Source of the DNA: Reclinomonas americana ATCC 50394
Taxonomy: Eukaryota; Jakobida; Jakobea; Jakobida
Direction: 5' to 3'
Length of the DNA stretch: 25,945 nt
NCBI GenBank assembly: GCA_048213135.1
Contig: PS015060.1
Span: forward strand, 179,460-205,404
Shown here: positions 11,132 through 20,159 of the stretch, piece by piece
Layout of the letters: every line of letters starts with the position of its first letter
Numbering within the stretch: the stretch's first letter is position 1
Program-made: the position numbers and the translations under genes
Notes under the pieces: generated by a model
Told to the model about the DNA's origin: nothing
The model's database searches: none
What the model saw: only the letters and a program-made list of their open reading frames with translations

Positions 11132-11416
11132 CCTGTCTCTCATTTTTCTTTCATTTTTTCCTCTCTCGCTCGCTCTCTCTCTTTCCTCTCTCTCTTTCCC
11201 ACTCCAGTGCACACTCCAACTCTCACCTGAACTCGCAATCAGTCGCCTCGCCTGCAACGCGCCCTCCAACTGCCTCTCCCTCTCTGCAGAGTTTAGCAGC
11301 TCGAAAGCGCGATTGACAATATCCTGCAAACAGAGAGAGAGAGGCGCATGTGTGAGAGGAGAGAGAGAGAAGGGGGTCGTTGCCTGTCAAACCTCTGCAC
11401 GAACGCGCTCCGCCAT
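6661..11416 (-). CDS. Importin-alpha-like ARM-repeat protein with C-terminal PH domain, no IBB domain
   Basis: Exons are 11393-11416, 11227-11323, 10504-10658, 9555-9979, 9401-9482, 8358-8562, 8181-8292, 6915-7325 and 6661-6843 (TGA), roughly 564 residues plus a probable missing exon. ARM signatures resemble importin alpha. LWICGNVATGTNENVK matches the first-repeat AWALTNIASGTSEQTK, and TLWCAAN and AAWLTSN give two more WxxxN motifs, the residues that grip nuclear localisation signals. The protein begins MAERVRAE directly before the first helix, so the autoinhibitory importin-beta-binding domain is absent. After a linker the last two exons encode a PH-like fold: GLLLKRGGMFGKTWQERVVF at its start and the closing helix KWLRCLV with its invariant Trp. 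PH domains bind phosphoinositides or proteins. All joins are in phase except 10504 to 9979. Three donors are GTTGCG. The ARM assignment is firm; transport activity is not shown. ELMO-type ARM-PH proteins are an alternative comparison, but no ELMO domain is visible. Confidence 0.82.
7330..8165. repeat. Inflated intron: GA-rich then CT-rich microsatellite DNA
   Basis: Intron 7326-8180 of the ARM-PH gene. The plus strand is GA-rich from about 7330 to 7605 and CT-rich from about 7690 to 8160, with a short unique island near 7600-7690. In the sense direction this is purine at the 5' end (next to donor GTTGCG) and pyrimidine at the 3' end. No ORF inside has protein-like composition. Confidence 0.85.
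8649..9360. repeat. 63-bp intronic minisatellite, about 12 copies
   Basis: The unit carries GTGGCAGAGGCCTCCC, TCGTAACGCATGTTTCTCTC and AAGATAAAGTGGTGGAGGAG. The marker GGCAGAGGCC (or GGTAGAGGCC) recurs near 8672, 8735, 8798, 8861, 8924, 8957, 9020, 9083, 9146, 9209, 9270 and 9331. Spacing is 63 bp except one short unit of 33 bp and the last two of about 61 bp. It lies inside intron 8563-9400 of the ARM-PH gene and accounts for most of its length. Since 63 is a multiple of 3, two minus-strand frames stay open through the array for 240-258 codons. Confidence 0.95.
9985..10500. repeat. Inflated intron with poly-G, (GGTAC)n/(ACGT)n array and gap 10171-10190
   Basis: Order on the plus strand: a poly-G run near 9999-10015, (GA)n to about 10070, then an array of GGTAC, GTAAC and ACGT variants (10080-10285) interrupted by 20 N, then CT-rich DNA with CAGCCCCTCTCTCC and CAGTCTCTCTCT units. 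It occupies the space between ARM-PH exons 10504-10658 and 9555-9979. The exon phases on either side disagree and about one to two ARM repeats are missing, so the gap may hide coding sequence. Confidence 0.85.
10659..11226 (-). repeat. Inflated intron of the ARM-PH gene
   Basis: Sense orientation begins with donor GTGAGA at 11226, followed by a GA-rich region (the complement of CT at 11040-11215), (CA)n/(GT)n near 10956-10986, unique sequence around 10760-10950, and a CT-rich stretch (complement of GA at 10670-10715) before the acceptor. No exon inside it was found. Confidence 0.7.
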
Positions 11417-12106
11417 GCCAAAAATGCACCAATGCATGTTCGAAAGGACAGTGACGTTCTTCAGAGCTTTTCTGCCTGTGAAAGAGAAGCTGTCGGGTCG
11501 TGTTGAGAGGTGCCTTCTTTTGTGCTCTCAGTGGAGTGGGCACAGACGCGTGATTCTGAACGTGCCGATATCTGCGACGTTGTCACTGTTTTTCTCCAGT
11601 TGCGCGACCACCACCAACAACAGCAACACAGCTGCATGATGAAAACCACCTTGTGTGAGCATGTGAAGCGAGACTTCACGGAAACAGCGCGAGAAAACGT
11701 CAAGATACGTGTAGCTGTTGCGTGTTTGTTGGTGAATGATCATGAAATTTGCTGTTGTTGCTGTTGTTGTTGTTGTTGTTGTTGTTGTTGTAAGGGCGTC
11801 TCTGTACTTCTCTGCACGTGGACTGTGTGCACTGCTGTTCTCTCAGTTGCCAAGGCGCGTCGTTTCGAACATGTCGACATCTGCAACGGTGCCAGCGCCT
11901 CTTCCACCACACTCACAACTTGCCTTGCCGACAAGGACATTGGCACACCAGCGAGAGTCACAGCCGTCTTCCCTTCAATAGTCGCAGCGTGTTTGCCTCA
12001 TATCAACGCACATGACCGCAGATGTACTCAACATGGTGAGCATCGCTGCAGATCTTCCTTTTCATCACCCCTCCCCCTCTTCCCCTTTTCTTCCCATTTT
12101 TCGCCT
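11417..12106. other. Intergenic region with diverged duplication and (TTG)n
   Basis: This lies between the ATG of the ARM-PH gene (11414-11416) and the stop of the next minus-strand gene (12107). A diverged duplication of about 310 bp is visible: GCGTGATTCTGAACGTGCCG near 11549 and GCGTCGTTTCGAACATGTCG near 11857, each followed by a similar ATCTGCRACG segment. A (TTG)n run sits at about 11754-11791. Promoter elements of the ARM-PH gene should be here, but no TATA box was recognised. Confidence 0.5.
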
Positions 12107-14685
12107 TCACTGCCTCTGCAACAAATAATCCGAATACGTCTTGAACACAGGCTGCGTGTCGCGCAGCACCTTGCCGAGCAGCATCACATCCTTGTCACGC
12201 GCAATCGACACCGACGAGCGATTGGCCAGACTGCCAAACATGCTGTCGCTCGAGTCCAACAGGCGTCCGGCTGGCGACGGCAGTGGGGCATTCCAGCGAC
12301 GCGCCTGCACCGCCGCAATGTGCGTCTCGAAGCCGGATCGCTGCCAGGCCAGCCGCTCGGCATCGGTGACGGCCGATGTTGGCCGCCGCACCGGTGCCTC
12401 GGCGTGTGGGTGGCGCGACCAGAGGGCGACACTGCGCGGAACGGTAATGACGGGCCGGCGAGGGGCTTGGCGCGGAGCCACTGCCGCCTCCTCGGCCTCG
12501 CGCAGCGTGACGTATCTGGCGTCGACATTGTCCTCAATGTAGCGCGACACGGCCGTGGTGGACGAGCGGCGGCGCTTGGCCTCGTGTCTCGGCATGCGAA
12601 TGCCGAGTGTGTCGGGCAACTCCTCCGTCGGCACCTCAGCCAGCTCCTCCAGTTCACGCACTCGCTGCCTCGCGCTCTCCCACTGCTCGTGGGAGACGGT
12701 GAGGCGCTGTTTCGCGACGCGACGTTTCGTGGTCGATAATGAGGCGCTTGAGGATAACCGCGCGGATCCCTGCTTTTGTTGTTGCTGCTGCTGTTGCTTT
12801 CGCTGCTGCTGTTGTTGCTGCTGTTGCCTCCTTTCACTCGCCACTCGCCTCTTGCGCAGCGCGGCCCCCGATCCGGTGGAGTCGTTGGACGACACCTCCA
12901 CGGACTCGGCGAGTGGCAGAGGGACAATGGGGAGTGGTGGTACCGGTGAGGCCTGGCTGTCCACGGCAGCGGCTGCCGTTGCGGTGGTGGTGGTGGTCGT
13001 TGTCGTTGTCGTGGAGGAGGAGCTTGCCACCTCCACCTTCTTTGCCTGCTCACTCCGGTGGCTGCTGCTGCCACTGCTGCTGTTGCTGTTACTTGCCTCG
13101 CTGTCAAACGTGACACTGCGCCGCCGTCCCTCCACGACAGGCATGTCGGTCGTTGATTGCACCAGTGGTGGTGGTGGTAGTGGTGGTGGTACAGCATTGT
13201 CTGCTTCATCTCCGTCGTCGCTTGGTCTCCCACGCAGACTGCTAGTCACTTTTGGTCGCTGGGGAGCACCGGTCTCCTGCGCACGCCCGCGTTCGTGCTG
13301 CTCGTCGCGCGTGAATACGAGGGCGGTCATCGAGGCCAGCACGACGGGTGGCATGTGGGGGCGGCCTTGTGGGGGGGTCTGTGAAAGGGGGAAAGGGGGT
13401 GAGGGGGTGGGAAAGGGGGAAAGAGGGGAGAGGGGTGAGGGGGTGGGAAAGAGGGGAGAGGGAGAGGGAGAGGGAGAGGGAGAGGGAGAGGGAGAGGGAA
13501 GGAGCAGGAGGAGGAGGAGAAGGAGGGTGAGGGTGAGGGAGAGGGAGAGGGAGAGGAGAGGAGAGGAGAGGAGAGGAGAGGNNNNNNNNNNNNNNNNNNN
13601 NGAGAGAGAGAGAGAGAGAGAGGGAGAGAGAGGGAGAGGGAACAGAAAGAGAGACGCAGGTCTTCTTCGCTGAATCGATGGGCGAGACGCACCAGCTCAA
13701 TGGCGCACATAAAGGTCTCCAGCGGCTGCATGGGCGAGTCGTGGAAGAGCAGTTCGAACAGGTTGCGTTTCTTGGTGCCGAGAATCCATTCCTCGTCTGC
13801 ACGAGCAACACAGATGAGGAACAGAGAGAGCGAGGAGAGAAAGAGAGACGACAGGGGAGAGAAGAAAGAGAGGTGAGGAAGGGAGGAAGAAAGAGGAGAG
13901 ATAAAAGGGAGAGAGACAAGAGGGCGAAGAGAGAATACAAAAGGGACGAGAGAGAGAGAGAGAGAGAGAGAGTGAGCACATCCGATGGACGAGGGATGGG
14001 CAAGATATGACAGAGAATGCACAGGAAAGAGAGAGAGAGAGGGAGAGGGAAAAATAGAGAGATACCGAGATGCAGGTATGAAAGAAGGGAAAGCAAACCC
14101 TCTTCTGCCTGTCTTCCCTCCTACCTCTGGCAATCTCCCGCAGTGTGAATGTAATGGACTGTGAGCGCAGGTACTCTTCGATGCGCTCGCGCGTCCACTC
14201 GGGGCCGGAGAACTCGAGGGTGAACTCCAGTTCCTCGCCGAGTTCGACGCTCTCCGAGGCCGGGCGGCGGTCGGTCTTTTGGTGTTGGCCGAGGGTGGAG
14301 ACGTGGAGTTCGAGGAGGGTGCTGCGAGGAGGGGGGGGAAGGGGGGGAAGGGGGAAGGGGGGAAGGGGGGAAGGGGGAAGGGGGAAGGGGGAAGGGGGGA
14401 AGGGGGAAGAGGAAAGGTAAGTTACAGTGTGCTCCTTCTGTTGACGAGTTAGCGTCAGACTTCGTGAGATATACAACGCAAGAAAGTGCGGCGGAATTGA
14501 GAAAGAGGCAAAGTAGAATGAATGCACACTGGAGGAATGTACTCAATCACCATTCACACCTACATCACCCATTCCTTTTGCTTCCTCTCTCCTTCACTCA
14601 GTCTCTCTCTCTCACACACATACACATCTTCCGCGCCTCTCTCTCTCTCCCCTCCCTCCCCTCTCTCTCACACACAAGCTCTCTG

Positions 14686-14716
<31 letters not shown>

Positions 14717-14848
14717 CCCTCTCCATCTCTCTCACACACACAGCGACACGCACAATCAATCACCATTCACCTTCATCACCATTCCTCTTGCTTCCTCTTT
14801 CCTTCACTCACTCTCTCTCTCTCACACACACATACACACCTTACGCAA

Positions 14849-14879
<31 letters not shown>

Positions 14880-14977
14880 TCCCTCTCCCTCTCCCTCTCT
14901 CGCACAGACACAGCCACACACAAATGCACACGGACTAGTTACAAACCACAAAGTCCTTTGCTTTCTCTCTCTCCCTT

Positions 14978-15015
<38 letters not shown>

Positions 15016-15033
15016 TGATATACACGTTCGCAC

Positions 15034-15073
<40 letters not shown>

Positions 15074-15565
15074 CTCGCTCTCTCTACCTTCCCTCACCCT
15101 TCTCCCGACTCCCTCCCCCTCCTCTCTCTCTCTCACACACTCGCTCTCCCTTCCCTTTTCTCACCCTTCTCCTTCCCTTCNNNNNNNNNNNNNNNNNNNN
15201 NNNNNNNNNNNNNNNNNNNNNNNNNNNNNNNNNNNNNNNNNNNNNNNNNNNNNNNNNNNNNNNNNNNNNNNNNNNNNNNNNNNNNNNNNNNNNNNNNNNN
15301 NNNNNNNNNNAGAGAGAGAGAGAGAGAGGGAGGGAGGGAGTGCTGAGGGAGAGGAATAAGAGAACGAGACTGAGAGAAAGTCCGAGTTCATGCATGTGTT
15401 TTGAAAGAGAGAGTGAGAGTGTGTGCAGAGTGTGTGTGGTAGGGAGGGAGAGGGGGAGATGGCGTGTTAGGGAGTGTGTGATGGAGAGGAATGCGAGAAG
15501 GAGACTGAGAGAAAGTCCGAGTACATGTACTTGTGATAGAGTGTGTTTTGAGTGAGTGAGGAAGG

Positions 15566-15599
<34 letters not shown>

Positions 15600-15717
15600 G
15601 GACAGGGGGAAAGGAGAAAGGAAGGGGAGGAGATGAGGGACGAGGAGGAGATGGTGAGAAGAAGCGGGAAAGTTCGATTGCATGTATGGTTGATAGAGTG
15701 CGTTTAAGAGGAGAAGG

Positions 15718-15758
<41 letters not shown>

Positions 15759-16132
15759 GAGTGAGAGAAGGAGACTTAGAGAACTGTGTGAAAAGAAGAG
15801 ATTGTCCGAGTGCATGCATGTGTGTGTGAGTGAGTGAGCGAGCGAGAGAGNNNNNNNNNNNNNNNNNNNNNNNNNNNNNNNNNNNNNNNNNNNNNNNNNN
15901 NNNNNNNNNNNNNNNNNNNNNNNNNNNNNNNNNNNNNNNNNNNNNNNNNNNNNNNNNNNNNNNNNNNNNNNNNNNNNNNNNNNNNNNNNNNNNNNNNNNN
16001 NNNNNNNNNNNNNNNNNNNNNNNNNNNNNNNNNNNNNNNNNNNNNNNNNNNNNNNNNNNNNNNNNNNNNNNNNNNNNNNNNNNNNNNNNNNNNNNNNNNN
16101 NNNNNNNNNNNNNNNNNNNNNNNNNNNNNNNN

Positions 16133-16168
<36 letters not shown>

Positions 16169-16324
16169 CCTCCCTCTCTCTCTCTTCTCCCTTCCCTTCC
16201 ACCCTTCCCCTCTCTCTCTCCCTCACCGATCCTCCCACGCCGGCGGACACCTCGGCGACCTCGACGCCACCAACTCCTGCGTACACTTGAACAGCGTCAC
16301 ATACACCTGCAACAAGTACTGCAT
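12107..16324 (-). CDS. Unknown protein: possible beta-sandwich N-terminal half, disordered polyS/T/Q C-terminal half
   Basis: Proposed exons are 16227-16324, 14125-14321, 13656-13796 and 12107-13365 (or 13378), about 564 residues. The first reads MQYLLQVYVTLFKCTQELVA and ends in phase 2, exactly what the exon at 14321 needs, but the 1.9 kb intron between contains two gaps. The second has alternating strands (ELGEELEFTLEFSGPEW, SQSITFTLREIAR) that suggest a C2-like or other beta-sandwich fold. The third reads NLFELLFHDSPMQPLETF, then a hydrophobic helix. The long last exon is low-complexity: proline, serine, poly-threonine and two polyQ runs encoded by CAG/CAA at about 12775-12830, then a basic and acidic region, ending DTQPVFKTYSDYLLQRQ. 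Acceptor 13366 (CACAAG) keeps phase; 13379 (TTTCACAG) looks better but does not. No family is assigned. The last exon alone, from ATG 13354, could be a separate gene. Confidence 0.5.
13385..13655. repeat. GGGA/GAGA purine-rich tract with gap 13582-13601
   Basis: The plus strand is almost wholly purine: (GGGTGGGAAAGGGGGAAAG) variants, then (GGGAGA)n, (GGA)n, (GAGAG)n, a 20-base gap and (GA)n. It fills a 290-nt intron of the minus-strand gene, which is therefore pyrimidine-rich from end to end in the sense direction, without the purine 5' part seen elsewhere. Confidence 0.85.
13797..14124 (-). repeat. Pyrimidine-rich intron (sense strand)
   Basis: Between donor GTAGGA (14124) and acceptor GTGCAG (13797). 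The plus strand is GA-rich over about 13810-14080, with a short CT-rich part at 14098-14123. No coding signal was found inside it. Confidence 0.7.
14330..14415 (+). repeat. G-run array, (GGGGGGAAGGGGGAA)n
   Basis: About ten runs of four to seven G separated by AA lie on the plus strand, next to the acceptor of the minus-strand exon at 14321. The plus strand meets the simple criteria for G-quadruplex formation; the transcript of the minus-strand gene carries the C-rich complement as its polypyrimidine tract. Confidence 0.9.
14560..16226. repeat. Microsatellite desert with two gaps (15181-15310, 15851-16132)
   Basis: Left part (14560-15180): CT/CA-rich, with a duplicated unit of about 190 bp marked by TCACCATTC...CTTGCTTCCTCT at 14550 and 14762. 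Middle part (15311-15850): GA-rich, with four copies of a unit of about 130 bp marked by GAGAAAGTCCGAGT and CATGCATGTGT variants near 15372, 15507, 15669 and 15800. Right part (16133-16226): CT-rich. It forms the proposed first intron of the minus-strand gene. No convincing exon was seen, but the gaps could hold one. Confidence 0.8.
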
Positions 16325-16413
16325 CCCAACACACACTCTCTCTCGCACAACACCACAATTAAAAACGTAACGGCTATATAAAATTTCCGCACACCACAAA
16401 TACAAAGTCACCA
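16325..16413. promoter_or_regulatory. Compact divergent promoter with TATATAAAA
   Basis: Only 89 bp separate two divergent ATGs. TATATAAAA at 16375-16383 lies about 30 bp upstream of the plus-strand ATG (16414). If initiation occurs 25-30 bp from it, the 5' UTR is only a few bases. The core TATATA is palindromic, so it also reads as a TATA box toward the minus-strand gene, about 50 bp from that ATG. Confidence 0.55.
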
Positions 16414-18472
16414 ATGTCGAGCAAAAGACCTGCGCTTGTTGCGCCTGTGCTGCTGCTCGTGTTGCTGCTATGTACGCACGCGCGTTGTGTAAAAGAAGGA
16501 GGAGGAGAATCTCTGCATCAGCGGCTGGAGATGTTGCGATTTGTGGTTCCGAGTGAGCAAGTGGAGAGGTTTGCGCGGGCGGACGAGTCGACGTGGACGG
16601 CGTTTTTGCAGACACAGGGGGCGTTTGGCGCCAAGTTGTTGTTGGTGGATGATGGTGGTGGTGGGGTGGAGCCGGCGAGCGGGAATGTGACGGTGAGCGG
16701 GAGGAGGAGGAGGAGGAGAGGAGGAGGAGGAGGAGAAGGGGAGGAGAAGGGGAGGAGAGGGGGAAGAGGNNNNNNNNNNNNNNNNNNNNAGAGAGAGAGA
16801 GAGGGAGAGAGAGAGAGAGAGTAGAGCAGAGCAGAGAGAGGGCAGTGAGAAAAGAGAAGAGTGTTTGATTGTCAGAGCCTGAGTACATGCTAGTAATCGT
16901 ACATGTGTGCGTGTATGTGTGTGAGAGGGTGTGTGAGAAGGAGAACGAGAGGCAGTTGCAAGAGAGTGAAGGAGGGACGGGAGAATAACAGTGACTGAAT
17001 ATTGAGAGCGACAGAAAGCCTGACTTTGTGCATGCCATGTGCATGCGAGAGATAGAGACAGAAGAACACTATGTGAAGGAGGGGATGAGGTCATGTCCGT
17101 GAGATTGCACGTTGAGTTGCAAGTGTGTGAAGAGAGATCATGACACGTGTTTCGCTTGTTCGGTTTTTTCTGCATTCTCGCTCGTTCTCTCGATCCTCCG
17201 TGAGCTGCACTTTTCTTCGGCCGACGAGGCATTGCTGCACACGCGTGCAGTCGCTTGCGGCAATGTCGTGGCGGACATGATTGCCGTATCTTGTCTCCCG
17301 TGTCGTTTCTCGCTTACCAGATCTACGCTCTTGGTCGTCTGTCTCTTGCTCTGCTCCTTTCTCCCCTGTGCACGAGTTGTTCATCTGCAATCGTGCCAGA
17401 CGTTATATCTGTGCGTCCGCTGGGTTCTATGCATTCGCGTCTCACCGTTTCGCTCTCAGATTCTCGTTCTCCCATTTTGCCGCTTTCATTCTCTCACTCG
17501 CACTCACTCTGTATACTGTTCTTTTCTTCCTTCGGTGTGCTGCATTTTTCGTGTCTCTCTCAACAGACTTCTTTTTTTCTTCGTCTCCGTTCCTTGTATG
17601 TATTCTCTGCCTCTTAATATCTCTCTCTCTCTCTCTCTCGATGTGAAATTCTGATGCTTATTGATCTTTCTGCTCCGTTTTCCTCATTCTCAACCATTCC
17701 CTCGTCCCCGTTCCCTGTTCCCCGTCCTTGTCTGCTCTCTCTCTCTCTCTCTCTCGCTTTTTCTCTCTGTGTGCTCCCCTTTCCCCTTTGCTCACCCTTT
17801 CCCTCCCTCCCTCCCTCCCTCTCTCTGCCCTCTCCTCCCTTTCCCCTTTGCTCACCCTTTCCCCATCCGCCCTCCCCCCTTCTCTCACAGATCACCAGCA
17901 TCATCCTTTGGCGCTCCCTGGTCGGCTGGAAAGACATCCCCGCCAGCGACCTCCAGCAAGTGCAGCAGGACTTTGAAAAGGCCTACGGCCTCACCCCCGT
18001 GCCGCAGCCGCAGACGATCCCCGGCGACAACGGGTGGGGAGTGAACGACTGCGCGGGCCCGGCAGTGTTTTGCACGCCGACCGCCACCTGCGTGCCGAGT
18101 GGGTGGCGCCTGGCGGCCCTGGCCTTTGCCGGCCTCTTTGCCGCCGTTTCCACCGCGCTTGTCATTTTTGTCATTATTCTGTGCCGGCACAAGCGCGCCA
18201 CGGCCAGTCTGCTGATGTCGCGGAAGCAGCAGCAGGAGGAGCAGCATCATTTGCAGGGCTACCTCGGCGGCCCGACGACGATCATGGGGGAGGAGGAGGT
18301 GGCGGTCGACGGGGATGTGGATGCCGCGGTGCCGCTGGTGGGCAGCGGGAGGGCGGCGTCGATACAGAATTATCAGAGTGGTGGAGGAGGAGGTGGAGCA
18401 GGAGGAGGAGGATCGAGGAGAGGCGGTGGGAGTAGTAGTGGTGTGGGGAGCAGGCGGTATAGCAATTTGTAA
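16414..18472 (+). CDS. Single-pass type I membrane protein, unknown family
   Basis: Two exons, 16414-16692 and 17891-18472 (TAA), join in phase 0 to give 286 residues. A signal peptide is clear: MSSKRP, then a Leu/Val-rich core (LVAPVLLLVLLLC), with likely cleavage around residues 23-26. The ectodomain (to about residue 165) is helical and acidic, carries an N-glycosylation sequon NVT (91-93) that ends the first exon, and has a cysteine cluster at 147, 154 and 160 just outside the membrane. The transmembrane segment spans about 167-191 (AGLFAAVSTALVIFVIILC) and is followed by RHKR as a stop-transfer signal. The cytoplasmic tail of about 95 residues has Gln/His, acidic and Gly/Ser-rich low complexity and ends SRRYSNL. 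It could be an orphan receptor or adhesion protein; no known domain was recognised. The intron 16693-17890 is inflated and contains a 20-base gap. Confidence 0.8.
16693..17890 (+). repeat. Inflated intron, purine-rich 5' half and pyrimidine-rich 3' half, gap 16770-16789
   Basis: It begins GTGAGC and (GGA)n, then a 20-base gap, (GA)n and GT-rich DNA to about 17060. A middle unique section (17060-17200) gives way to increasingly CT-rich sequence up to the acceptor TCTCTCACAG. Within 17750-17880 a unit with CCCTTTCCCCTTTGCTCACC is duplicated about 60 bp apart. Confidence 0.8.
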
Positions 18473-18970
18473 TGAAGGTGGAGTGGAATGAGAAAGGGGG
18501 AAGGGTGGAAGGGACGGACAGAAAGAAGAAGGGCACAAAAGTCAAGGGTCGAGGGTCAAGGGTCGAGGCTCATGGAATTAGGGAAACAAAAGTACGATAG
18601 GAAGAGACCTGGGGTGGGCAAAGGAGAGAGTGGCGACCGATGTGCAGTGAAGCATGCAAGACTATCAAGGGTCATTGCAACTGCAATAGAAGACGGGTCA
18701 GGTGGCAACGAAGTTACCGCTGCTTCCGAGTAAGCGTGAGCCACATCACTTCGAGAGGAAGAAACGCTGTGCACTTCAAGGTTCAATGCGTGGAGGGACG
18801 CGAGAGGACGTTTTGTTTGCGCAGTCTCTCTCCGTTGTGTCTTTTGTGAGCCATGAGTGGAGTGACGTACGGCTTCGCGGGAGGCACTAGCAGGTGTGTG
18901 AGTGGGGGGAGAGAGAGTGAGATTGGGGAAGAGAGAGACAGAGAGTGAGAGATATTGGCACTGTGAAATG

Positions 18971-19028
<58 letters not shown>

Positions 19029-19997
19029 AGGAGTGAGAGAATGCGCATGTGTAATGATTTGCCCGCGGTCATTCATTTATTCATCAAGCACGCACTCTCA
19101 ATCTCTCTCTCTTTCTCTCTCTGTGTGTGTGTGTCTCACGCTCTTTCTCTGTCACACACACACATACTCGCTCTCCTACACACAGAACAAGTACTTTGTC
19201 ATTCGGTGTTTGCTCGACTCTCTCTCTCTCTCTCTTTCTGTGTGTGTCTCTCTCTCTCTCTCCTTCTCCATGCTCTCTTGCATTCGACTCATTCAGCTCA
19301 ATGTCTCGTTTCTCCCCCACTCCTCTCTCGTTTGCTCTCTGCGCAGCTCATCCTGCACTCACTCTGTCTGCCTTTCGTTGCTTGCGCTGTCTCTTATTGT
19401 GTGTGTGCATGCGCTCCTGTTCATTCTCTGTCTCATGCTCTGCTGTCGTGTCGCCGAGTCACTGTTTGTTGCTTTCTTTGACTCTCTTTCTATGTGCGTA
19501 TGTGCTTGTGTGCCCCTCATGTCTCCTCAGCCATTACCATGGTTTTGGTAGTGTCTCTGCTCTCTCTCGTTCGCTGCTCAGCTCATCCTTTACCTACTCT
19601 GTCTGCTTGCGCTGTCTCTTATTGTGGGTGTGCGCGCTCATGCCGCACTCCTCTTCATTCTCTCTCTCTCTCTCTCTCTCTCTTATGCACCGCTCCCCTC
19701 TCTCGTTCACTCGCTCCCCCAGTATCCTGCATGCACTCTGTCTCTGTTGCTCTCTCGCTCACTGTCCATTCACTCGCCTATCTCTTTCGCTCGCTTCAGC
19801 TTGCTTCGCTTGCACTTGCTCTCGCGACGCCTTCTCTCTATTCTCGACGAGTATGCCATAACCTCCCTCATTTGCTCGCTGCTCAGTCCACGTATTCCGT
19901 TGCTCACTCTGCCTCTCTCTCACACACTCTCCTCTCCTATCTTTTCCCTTTTCTCCACCCCTTCCCCTGTCCCTCACTGCCCCCCTTTCTCGTGCAG
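18473..19997. repeat. Microsatellites and a diverged CT-rich tandem repeat
   Basis: 18480-18570 holds short direct repeats (CAAGGGTCGAGGGT). 18900-19030 is GA/GT-rich with a pure (GT)n run near 18972-19010. 19080-19990 is CT-rich and carries at least two copies of a unit of about 240 bp containing GCAGCTCATCCT, CTCTGTCTGC and CTTGCGCTGTCTCTTATTGT near 19345 and 19577. The region ends at an acceptor before 19998. A frame from ATG 18488 or 18569 to a GTAAGC donor at 18732 ends in the phase needed at 19998, so this could be an intron, but that link is weak. Confidence 0.65.
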
Positions 19998-20154
19998 CTC
20001 GCTTCTCACCTTCGAGAGCATCCCCTCCTCGGTGGCCGACTCGCTCGGCGCCGCCAACCTCCAGCCCGGCCACCACATGTGGGTCGATAAGACCATCACG
20101 GTGAATGGCAGCAGTGAGCTCTTTGAGGGCTACGTCGGCGCGTGGAGCGTGTAA
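19998..20154 (+). CDS. Orphan terminal exon, upstream exons not resolved
   Basis: A good acceptor (TTTCTCGTGCAG) precedes an open frame of 52 codons with protein-like composition and the GC-rich third positions seen in other exons of this window. It reads SLLTFESIPSSVADSLGAAN, then QPGHHMWVDKTITVNG, and ends at TAA 20152-20154. The exon enters in phase 2. The sequence GTGTAAGC at the end could instead be a donor (GTAAGC), in which case the gene continues. The best upstream candidate is a frame ending at 18731 (GNEVTAAS), which has the right phase but starts only 16 bp after the stop codon of the membrane-protein gene. No family was recognised. Confidence 0.4.
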
Positions 20155-20159
20155 GCCTC

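Noticed and set aside
12107-16324. Assignment to ATG13, ATG101 or another HORMA protein
   Set aside because: A short N-terminal helix and a disordered tail are suggestive, but no diagnostic motif aligns along the beta-rich part.
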